Shown here: positions 1 through 5,220 of the stretch, in pieces
Layout: each line of letters begins with the position of its first letter
Numbering within the stretch: the stretch's first letter is position 1
Position numbers and translations under genes: made by a program
Source: Thermoplasmata archaeon
GTDB taxonomy: Archaea; Thermoplasmatota; Thermoplasmata; RBG-16-68-12; JAGMCJ01
Direction of reading: 5' to 3'
Assembly (NCBI GenBank): GCA_023129265.1
Contig: JAGMCJ010000181.1
Span: 1-5,782 of the forward strand
DNA length: 5,782 bases
The notes under the pieces: model-generated
Database searches by the model: none
What the model saw: only the letters and a program-made list of their open reading frames with translations
Told to the model about the DNA's origin: nothing

Positions 1-140
1 CTAGGATAATTTTGTCCCAAAGCCGTTGTGGGCGGACATGTTAGTCGGATCCGTTGGTCACTCGCAAGCGCTCCATCCGCAAGAGTCTGGGGACTGGGGC
101 GTGCAGAACGCAGAGGCGATTCCCGCAGAAGTCGCCACGA

Positions 141-156
141 GCGAATGGATTATCTA
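141..156 (+). promoter_or_regulatory. Weak archaeal promoter candidate upstream of the small protein gene
   Basis: An A/T-rich patch (GATTATCT, about 148-155) preceded by GCGAAT stands out in a GC-rich stretch. It lies about 40 bases before the ATG at 192, close to the TATA-to-start distance of the stronger promoter at 595. The match to the archaeal TATA consensus (TTTAWATA) is poor, so position is the main support. It would start transcription near 175-180, giving a leader of roughly 15 bases. Confidence 0.25.
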
Positions 157-191
157 CCGCCTGAGACGTAGAGGGGTAGGGTGGAAAACCG

Positions 192-506
192 ATGGCCAAG
201 ATAACCGAGGAAGAGTTCATGGAGCGGGCCAGGGTCGACAAGGTCACGTTCTACAATCACAAGGAGGGCGGGAAGATCGATCACCTGGACTTCGTTACGC
301 ACGAGAACGTGTACCTCTTCTCTTCGCATGAGACGATGGCGGTGTTCGAGGATGACAGGGTGATAGTGTACCCCACCGCGAGGCTCTACGAGCACGTGGT
401 CTCCGGACCGACCACCGATTTCGTCAAGGACAGGTACCTTCTCAGCGCCGCCGTGGAAGAGAAGCAGGTGATGGACTCGAAGACGATGCTGAAGGACATG
501 TTCTGA
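192..506 (+). CDS. Small protein of unknown function, 104 residues
   Basis: I do not recognise a family. The ATG at 192 follows a purine-rich stretch with GGGTGGA at 179-185, a plausible SD site at normal spacing, and the frame runs to TGA at 504-506. Third codon positions are strongly G/C-biased, as in the other genes here, which supports real coding. The protein begins with a short acidic helix-like segment (ITEEEFMERAR, residues 4-14). The middle alternates in a strand-like way and is rich in aromatics, V, H and D/E (about 17-70). The end looks helical (AAVEEKQVMDSKTMLKDMF, about 86-104). There is no signal peptide, membrane segment, cysteine or obvious metal-binding motif, so it is probably a soluble cytoplasmic protein. 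It stands alone, 134 bases before the next start, with a separate promoter between, so no operon partner is visible downstream. A small regulator or stress protein is possible, but nothing in the sequence decides it. Confidence 0.72.
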   Translation: MAKITEEEFMERARVDKVTFYNHKEGGKIDHLDFVTHENVYLFSSHETMAVFEDDRVIVYPTARLYEHVVSGPTTDFVKDRYLLSAAVEEKQVMDSKTMLKDMF

Positions 507-552
507 CCGGCGAAGGGCCAATGCGACGCTAGACCGACGGGATGATGCTCGA

Positions 553-617
553 CTGTCTGGTAGTGCATATGCCCACACCGTTCTGGCACTCAAATTTAAA
601 TACTACCAACCAGATAG
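553..617. repeat. Imperfect inverted repeat flanking the TATA box of the binding-protein gene
   Basis: The left arm CTGTCTGGTAGT (553-564) pairs with the right arm at 602-617 (ACTA, then CCAA unpaired, then CCAGATAG). That gives twelve pairs including one G-T, with a four-base bulge on the right. Read another way, TGGTAGT (558-564) and ACTACCA (602-608) are perfect complements. The TATA box at 595-602 lies between the arms and touches the right one. The arrangement would suit a regulator that blocks or bends the promoter, but chance is not excluded. Confidence 0.4.
589..602 (+). promoter_or_regulatory. Archaeal BRE/TATA promoter of the solute-binding protein gene
   Basis: TTTAAATA at 595-602 fits the archaeal TATA consensus TTTAWATA, and the A-rich CTCAAA just before it (589-594) is a reasonable BRE. 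It is the clearest A/T island in the gap after the small gene. Transcription would start about 25 bases downstream, near 622-626, leaving a leader of 15-20 bases that contains the SD site at 629-634. The box lies inside the longest open frame (which opens at 542), so this promoter argues against the upstream ATG as the start. Confidence 0.7.
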
Positions 618-628
618 TTCAGACCGTT

Positions 629-634
629 GGGAGG
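629..634 (+). promoter_or_regulatory. Shine-Dalgarno site that decides the binding-protein start
   Basis: GGGAGG sits six bases before the ATG at 641, the best spacing in this region. The in-frame ATG at 635 directly abuts it, which is too close for normal initiation. The site therefore favours 641, giving a protein that starts MNLHK and runs straight into a hydrophobic signal sequence. Confidence 0.65.
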
Positions 635-640
635 ATGAGC

Positions 641-3600
641 ATGAATCTACACAAGATCGTCATTCTCGTGTGCGTGCAGATGCTCCTTCTGTCGTTCTCG
701 GCCCCTGTCATGGGGGGAGATGACGGTGAGGAGAAGCCTCTTGCGGACCTGATACTGAGAGTGGGTGCCCAGGATGACATGAAGACGCGTAACATCCTCG
801 GTTCACGCGACATATGGACCTCAAACGTCCTGTCGCCCGTGTACCAGGCTGTGGGAGTCGAGAATCCGTCGACAGAAGAACCGATTCCCTATCTGCTGAA
901 GGGAATAGACGCAGACGAGGATGGAGTATTTGATCTCGATGAGTACGGGATATACAGGAAGGAATCGGGGATGAATCAGTATGAAGTCACGGCCTACTAC
1001 GACTTCAACGAAGTGTACTCCCACGACGGCATCCAGATGACGATTCACGACCTTCTCTTCAGCTATCATGTGCGCGCTCTGGACCCTCTGGAAAGCAAGC
1101 TCGATGTCATCAAGGACAAGAACAATCTTCCGGGCTCAAACTATTCAACCAGCAGGTTCCTGGCTGTCTGGCCTGTTCAAGACTTGTGGGATGTCGCCAT
1201 ACCAGTTGGATCGGATAACACACTCACATTCGCCCTTCACTTCTATCTGCAGGCGGATTATTCCGGGTTCATAAGGTACACGCTCAACGACGCAACAATA
1301 CTCCCCAGGCATGTCTGGGAAGGGACGGGCAAGATTTGTCTGGACGCAACCGCAGGCGTGTGCAACAACTGGAAGGAAAACATCCACTCGGATTTCGGCT
1401 ACGCCTATGATCCAGTAACCCACAACGGAGTCCCCTTCACAGATCCAAACCACTACAAGTTTTCCGATGCTGAGGAGTGGGTTCTCACCGATGACGAGGT
1501 CATCGGAACAGGACCTTTTGAGATCGACAACTGGGTTCCTGGCGTATCCGCACGGCTCACCAAGTACGAGGACTACTACGGTGACGCCCTAGACTGCGAG
1601 AGAGTGGGTGACCCGCCCATTTGCCAGGGGAGCTTCTTCTTGTACATGCACCAGCCGTACATCGACGGAATGCTGTTCTTAATCTACAAGACCGCACAGG
1701 CAGCCGTGTTCGCGCTCCAGGCGGGAGAGATAGATGTCGTATCCTGGTCCGTTCCCCCTGCGTTCGTAGCTGGCCTCGTTGCTGACCCGAATGTGGAGAT
1801 ATCCGCCTCCGAGCAAAAGGGGTTCCACTACCTCGGATACAATATGCGGAAGTCGCCGTTCGGCTATCCTAACAACGACCCTACGCAAGGTGATGACGGG
1901 TACTATCTGAGAAAGGCAATGGCCCACGTTATTGACAAGAATACCATCGTGACCCTCTTGCTCGAGAACTACGGCGTAGCTGGAGACCAGCCCGTGAACC
2001 CCGCGTTCACGCGGTGGTACAATGGCTCCGTTGTGAAGTACAACTACAATCTGTCCGCTGCCAGCCAGATGTTGGATGACCACTACACGAATTCGTTCCA
2101 AGGAGGACCTGGTCTTGGCTGGTCGGGTGGATACAGGAATCTTCCAACCATAGGAAGTCAGCAAGTTGAGATACTGTGCCCACAGGCAGACTACGATCCC
2201 ATACTTGCGGTGTCCTGCGAAATGATTGCGACCAACGCCAGAGCGGTCGGATTGAACTTCGTTGCCAAACTTCTGGCCTTCGGAGAGATTGTGGACCGTC
2301 TCGACGACCGTCAGATGGACATATGGGTGTTGGGACTGAGAATAAGCTCAGACCCTCCAGACTACTACCATGCGTTCTTCTATTCAGGCAATGCAAAAGC
2401 AGGACAGAACTACGAGGGATTCCAGAACGAGACGTTCGATGACTTGATTACGGCAGCACGGGAAGCGACCGATCCAGACGAGCAAGTCTCACTGATTAGG
2501 CACTGCTCTGGGCTTCTGATGGATGCAGTGCCGTACGATGTCCTCTACTTCAGGACGAACATAGAGGCATTTCGGTCCGATAGGTTCGTCAATTGGACGG
2601 TGGGTCCGGCAGGGTCCATACTCGGAGAATCGTTCTGGTCATGGATAGGCATTCACCCACCCTTCCTGATATCCGCCGACGTGGTATTTCCGAACGGGAG
2701 CAATGTGAATGAGACAGAGACCCTGGTGTTCGAGATTTCGGTGACAGACAATCTTGGAACGCCCGTGGATGGGGCGAATGTCTTGATATCCTGCGATCCT
2801 GCGGGCCCCTTGATCTCGCCCACCTCGGGAGTGACCGTGGGCGGCTCGATAGGTCCGATCTCTTTCACCGCTCCCGAGGTCACATCGAATGAGTTCTATG
2901 CAATAACCGTCCAGGCGGACTACTCAGCGTTCTCGGACAGCGACACGGACTACATCCTCGTCCTCAACGTGGACCCGATTCCGCCAGAGATCCTGAATGT
3001 GATTGCTCAACCGGACCCGCAGATCCTTAACGGGACGGTCAACATCAGCGCAGCCGTGTTCGACGAGTCCCTCGTCTTGGTCACTTGCCGAATAATCGAC
3101 CCCAATCTCGTCCAGCTCGAGAACTGGACGATGCAGTATGATGCGATGAGCGACAGATACTACCGCGACAGGACGTACAGCCTGCGGGGGACGTATCAGT
3201 TCACGATATGGGCCTACGATAACAGTTTCAACCTGAACTCGACGAGCGGGACGTTCCGAATCATTCGTCCGCCACCCACAATCTCGGATGTCGAATGGGA
3301 CAGGCTATCGGAAAACATACCAACCTACGTCAACATCTCCGCGAGTATCGACAGTCCGTTTGGAGTGGAATCGGCCTGGGCTCGCGTGTGGAACCCCAAT
3401 GGGCAGGAGATCGGCAACTTCTCCATGCAGTTGGCCGGTTCCACAATCTACTGGAAGACAGTCCTCGCCGAGACGATTGGAGAGTTCCAGTTCCACCTGT
3501 CTGCAAATGATACCTACGGCACTTGGACAGGCTATGATAGCGTCTTCCATATCACAGACGTCATTCCGCCCACCGCCGATGCAGGTCCCGACCAGATTGT

Positions 3601-4138
3601 CTATCAGGGAGACACCGTTCAGTTCGACGGCACGCAGTCGAGCGATAACTGGGTCGTGGAGAGCTACACGTGGACATTCTATAACGGCACGGATGTTGTG
3701 ACCCTCTACGGACGGCAGCCCCAGAGCAGGTTCATCCATGGCGGTAGCTTCCTCGTGATTCTCGATGTGCGTGACCCGGCGGGAAATGACGACCAGGATT
3801 ACCTTCTCGTTCAGGTCATCGTGGCTGACACCGATGGTGATGGTCTCTCCGATTGGGACGAGGAGAACACCTACGGAACGAATCCCTCAAAAGCGGACAC
3901 CGATGGAGACGGGATGAATGACGGCGCGGAGGTCGGCTTGGGCAGGGACCCGCTGACCCCTGACAAAGAGGAGAAGCCTTTCGAAGAGGAGTTCTGGTGG
4001 ATATTCCTCTTGCTTGCGATTGTATTCCTCGTTGCCCTTGTTCTGACGATTCTCTTCACGTTGCTGGTGAAGAAGCCTGAGAAGGGCGAGTCCGCAGAGG
4101 AGACCGAAGACGAGACCGATGAAGACGCAGAGGACTGA
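641..4138 (+). CDS. Membrane-anchored ABC-transporter solute-binding protein, family 5 (peptide type), with Ig/PKD stalk
   Basis: This 1165-residue surface protein should capture a solute outside the cell for an ABC importer. Family 5 (DppA/OppA) members usually bind peptides, some bind nickel or sugars; the ligand cannot be read here. Layout: signal peptide 1-26 (cleavage probably after G25 or G26); binding domain about 35-672, with family hallmarks GTGPFEIDNWVPG (289-301), FALQAGEIDV (357-366) and LGYNM plus RKAMAHVIDKNTIV (398-438); Ig-like region about 680-776; two related modules 781-876 and 877-974; PKD domain 976-1061; two thrombospondin-3 loops 1063-1074 and 1086-1097; membrane helix 1118-1143 followed by KK; acidic tail to 1165. 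The family is usually 500-600 residues, so the stalk nearly doubles it. An EF-hand-like loop (90-101), 15 N-glycosylation sequons and nine cysteines in the mature part are additional features. No lipobox is seen, so the anchor is the C-terminal helix. No permease or ATPase gene is adjacent. The fold call is firm; the substrate is unknown. Confidence 0.92.
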   Translation: MNLHKIVILVCVQMLLLSFSAPVMGGDDGEEKPLADLILRVGAQDDMKTRNILGSRDIWTSNVLSPVYQAVGVENPSTEEPIPYLLKGIDADEDGVFDLDEYGIYRKESGMNQYEVTAYYDFNEVYSHDGIQMTIHDLLFSYHVRALDPLESKLDVIKDKNNLPGSNYSTSRFLAVWPVQDLWDVAIPVGSDNTLTFALHFYLQADYSGFIRYTLNDATILPRHVWEGTGKICLDATAGVCNNWKENIHSDFGYAYDPVTHNGVPFTDPNHYKFSDAEEWVLTDDEVIGTGPFEIDNWVPGVSARLTKYEDYYGDALDCERVGDPPICQGSFFLYMHQPYIDGMLFLIYKTAQAAVFALQAGEIDVVSWSVPPAFVAGLVADPNVEISASEQKGFHYLGYNMRKSPFGYPNNDPTQGDDGYYLRKAMAHVIDKNTIVTLLLENYGVAGDQPVNPAFTRWYNGSVVKYNYNLSAASQMLDDHYTNSFQGGPGLGWSGGYRNLPTIGSQQVEILCPQADYDPILAVSCEMIATNARAVGLNFVAKLLAFGEIVDRLDDRQMDIWVLGLRISSDPPDYYHAFFYSGNAKAGQNYEGFQNETFDDLITAAREATDPDEQVSLIRHCSGLLMDAVPYDVLYFRTNIEAFRSDRFVNWTVGPAGSILGESFWSWIGIHPPFLISADVVFPNGSNVNETETLVFEISVTDNLGTPVDGANVLISCDPAGPLISPTSGVTVGGSIGPISFTAPEVTSNEFYAITVQADYSAFSDSDTDYILVLNVDPIPPEILNVIAQPDPQILNGTVNISAAVFDESLVLVTCRIIDPNLVQLENWTMQYDAMSDRYYRDRTYSLRGTYQFTIWAYDNSFNLNSTSGTFRIIRPPPTISDVEWDRLSENIPTYVNISASIDSPFGVESAWARVWNPNGQEIGNFSMQLAGSTIYWKTVLAETIGEFQFHLSANDTYGTWTGYDSVFHITDVIPPTADAGPDQIVYQGDTVQFDGTQSSDNWVVESYTWTFYNGTDVVTLYGRQPQSRFIHGGSFLVILDVRDPAGNDDQDYLLVQVIVADTDGDGLSDWDEENTYGTNPSKADTDGDGMNDGAEVGLGRDPLTPDKEEKPFEEEFWWIFLLLAIVFLVALVLTILFTLLVKKPEKGESAEETEDETDEDAED
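908..943 (+). other. EF-hand-like calcium loop inside the binding domain
   Basis: Residues 90-101 of the binding protein read DADEDGVFDLDE. This has the EF-hand loop pattern: D at positions 1, 3 and 5, G at 6, a hydrophobic residue at 8, D at 9 and E at 12. It sits where ordinary family 5 proteins have a short link between the first domain I strands. A calcium-stabilised insertion is likely; binding itself is inferred. Confidence 0.6.
2981..3562 (+). repeat. Two tandem Ig-like modules in the stalk of the binding protein
   Basis: Residues 781-876 and 877-974 are diverged copies of one module of about 97 residues. Both open with PP followed by I, carry VNISA about 20 residues in, have a DP/NP-N-x-x-x-x-x-N-[WF]-[TS]-MQ stretch mid-way, a late G-x-[YF]-QF strand, and end on F-x-I before another proline run. 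This beta-sandwich pattern is common in archaeal surface proteins and would act as a rigid spacer. The similarity is at protein level; no long nucleotide repeat is seen. Confidence 0.6.
3566..3823 (+). other. PKD domain in the stalk
   Basis: Residues 976-1061 begin PPTADAGPDQIVYQGDTVQF, the typical PKD opening. They continue with DGTQSSD, a YTWTF strand and a closing FLVILDVRDPAGN segment. PKD domains are beta-sandwich modules frequent in archaeal surface layers and secreted enzymes. Here the domain sits between the Ig-like modules and the calcium loops, just outside the membrane. Confidence 0.85.
3827..3931 (+). repeat. Two thrombospondin type 3 calcium-binding repeats
   Basis: DTDGDGLSDWDE (residues 1063-1074) and DTDGDGMNDGAE (1086-1097) repeat with a 23-residue period, separated by the usual ENTYGTNPSKA-type linker. 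The acidic positions needed to bind calcium are all kept. The pair lies directly before the membrane helix, so it probably stiffens the base of the stalk when calcium is bound. Confidence 0.85.
3992..4069 (+). other. C-terminal transmembrane anchor of the binding protein
   Basis: Residues 1118-1143 form an uninterrupted hydrophobic helix beginning FWW and ending LLV. It follows an acidic patch (EEE) and precedes two lysines. With the N-terminal signal peptide this gives an outside binding domain and an inside C-terminus. The cytoplasmic tail is about 20 residues, very rich in E and D. Confidence 0.9.
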
Positions 4139-4173
4139 ACACCGCCCGGAACGGACGCCTGGCTTCTCGACTG

Positions 4174-4190
4174 CGAAATGCTTAAGATAT
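4174..4190 (+). promoter_or_regulatory. Archaeal BRE/TATA promoter of the flavoprotein and radical SAM unit
   Basis: CGAAA (4174-4178) followed by CTTAAGATAT (4181-4190) resembles an archaeal BRE plus TATA box. It lies in the gap after the binding-protein stop. Transcription would start near 4210. A second A/T patch, CTATATCT (4195-4202), could be an alternative box. No T-run terminator is visible between the binding-protein stop and this site, so read-through from upstream is also possible. Confidence 0.5.
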
Positions 4191-4202
4191 CCTGCTATAT
4201 CT
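4185..4202. repeat. Short inverted repeat overlapping the promoter
   Basis: AGATAT (4185-4190) and ATATCT (4197-4202) are exact reverse complements, six bases apart. The left arm overlaps the TATA box and the right arm lies a few bases before the predicted transcription start. Such placement is typical of operators, but six-base arms in A/T-rich DNA arise easily by chance. Confidence 0.3.
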
Positions 4203-4215
4203 CCTTACCATCCGC

Positions 4216-4224
4216 GGGGAGGTG
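4216..4224 (+). promoter_or_regulatory. Strong Shine-Dalgarno-like site far upstream of the conserved flavoprotein start
   Basis: GGGGAGGTG is the best SD match in the window, and it sits only a few bases after the predicted transcription start. The nearest start at proper spacing is TTG at 4228, in frame with the flavoprotein, which would add 41 residues before the conserved domain. A GTG at 4222 overlaps the site itself. Either the protein has an unusual N-terminal extension, or this site serves a regulatory leader or is fortuitous. Confidence 0.4.
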
Positions 4225-4350
4225 GCATTGTTTTGCCTTTTCCAGCCACTCAATCCAGGAAAAGGTGCGAAGGTTGAGAACATGGGTGAAAGCGAGTCGG
4301 TGCTCCTTCCACAGTCGGCGACTCTGACGGTATCGAAGGCGAAGGGGAAG

Positions 4351-5220
4351 ATGTACGCCGCCGTCATCGTGGGAGCCGGCCCTGCGGGTATCGCGGCCGC
4401 CGTGTATCTCAGGCGGGCAGGGGTCGACCCGCGGGTTTTCGAGCGGGACGAGATCGGCGGGCTTCTGAGGAACGCACACCTCGTCGAGAACTACCCTGGC
4501 TTTCCCGAGGGCATCGGCGGCCCGGAGCTCGTGGAGCTGTTCAAGCGACACCTCGTGCGCTGGAGAATCGACATTCGCATGGAGGAGGTCCACACTGTCT
4601 CCAAGGAGGGAGAGGTCTACAAGGTGTCCTCCGAGTCAGGAGAGGCATTCGCGAAGTCCGTCATCGTGGCCACGGGAACGAGACCCAAACGGATAGACAT
4701 CCAGGGCCTCGAGGACGTGGAGATGTCCAGGGTCTTCTACGAGGTCAGGGATATCCCCCCGACCGCCAAAGGCAACTTCCTCGTAATCGGCGGTGGCGAC
4801 GCGGCATTCGACTACGCTCTGAACCTGGCCTCAAGAGACATCTACGTGGACATCGTCTTCAGGGGAGAACCCAGGTGCCTTGCCCTGCTTCTCGAGAGGG
4901 CGAGCCGTTCAGAGAAGATCAGGACGCACGCGGGAACGGAGCTCAAGTCCGTGAGGGGGGAAGAGCGTCAGTTGGTCTTCATGATGGAGCAGGAGGGGAC
5001 CGAGAAGGAAATCGTCGCCGACTACGGGCTTATCGCATGCGGGAGGGAGCCGGACATCAGCGTCCTGCCGCCAGAGCTCGCGGAGAACTGGAAGGAAGCG
5101 TCAGGCTTGTACCTCGTCGGTGATGTGAGAAGGGGGAACTACAGGCAGGTGGGGATATCCGTGGGCGATGGCATCCTCGCGGCCATGTCGATTATCGAGT
5201 CAATGGGGAATGAGAAATGA
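4351..5220 (+). CDS. FAD/NAD(P)-binding oxidoreductase, thioredoxin-reductase fold, no CxxC
   Basis: A flavoprotein of 289 residues that should move electrons between a pyridine nucleotide and an acceptor via FAD. Visible motifs: FAD-binding GAGPAG (8-13) with E31 closing the second strand; the GG-x(8)-ENYPGFPEG stretch (36-54) typical of thioredoxin reductases; ATGT (107-110); a second dinucleotide motif GGGDAA (147-152); and LVGDVRRGNYRQVG (255-268), the C-terminal FAD contact. The redox CxxC that normally precedes the second GGGD motif is absent (MSRVFYEVRDIP there), so it is not a working thioredoxin reductase of the normal kind. A ferredoxin/flavodoxin reductase or another partner-specific reductase is likelier. 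The NADPH signature HRRxxxR is degraded to FRGEPR (170-175), so the nucleotide is uncertain. I chose ATG 4351 because the family usually begins right before this glycine motif; in-frame starts at 4282 (ATG), 4228 (TTG) and 4222 (GTG) remain open. The stop overlaps the next gene (ATGA), implying co-translation. Confidence 0.87.
   Translation: MYAAVIVGAGPAGIAAAVYLRRAGVDPRVFERDEIGGLLRNAHLVENYPGFPEGIGGPELVELFKRHLVRWRIDIRMEEVHTVSKEGEVYKVSSESGEAFAKSVIVATGTRPKRIDIQGLEDVEMSRVFYEVRDIPPTAKGNFLVIGGGDAAFDYALNLASRDIYVDIVFRGEPRCLALLLERASRSEKIRTHAGTELKSVRGEERQLVFMMEQEGTEKEIVADYGLIACGREPDISVLPPELAENWKEASGLYLVGDVRRGNYRQVGISVGDGILAAMSIIESMGNEK

Noticed and set aside
1..191. Possible end of an upstream gene or an RNA gene
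   Set aside because: All three forward frames meet stops within the first 44 bases, so at most a few terminal codons could be present. I found no tRNA T-loop consensus or cloverleaf. The hairpin GGCGA...TCGCC (115-136) has only five strong pairs and no T-run.
26..331. Forward open frame of 101 codons overlapping the small gene
   Set aside because: It overlaps the better-supported 192-506 gene in another frame, lacks an SD site, and its product (rich in G, R and Q) has the composition of a shadow frame.
150..593. Reverse-strand open frame of 147 codons
   Set aside because: It is antisense to the small gene, with the H/L/V/R-rich composition expected from complementing G/C-biased codons, and has no promoter or recognisable domain.
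542..640. Longer N-terminus of the binding protein starting at 542
   Set aside because: The extension would contain the TATA box and lie upstream of the predicted transcript. It would also put 33 non-hydrophobic residues before the signal peptide.
671..673. Lipoprotein cysteine at residue 11 of the binding protein
   Set aside because: The context ILVC lacks the small residues of a lipobox and lies in the middle of the hydrophobic core, too near the N-terminus. The C-terminal helix already provides an anchor.
1679..2396. Two long reverse-strand open frames (1679-2164 and 2007-2396)
   Set aside because: Both lie wholly antisense to the conserved binding domain, overlap each other, and show no motif. 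They are by-products of codon bias.
3288..3739. Overlapping open frames on both strands inside the Ig/PKD region
   Set aside because: The + 1 frame product of the main gene has clear domains here; the others are low-complexity shadows with no start signal.
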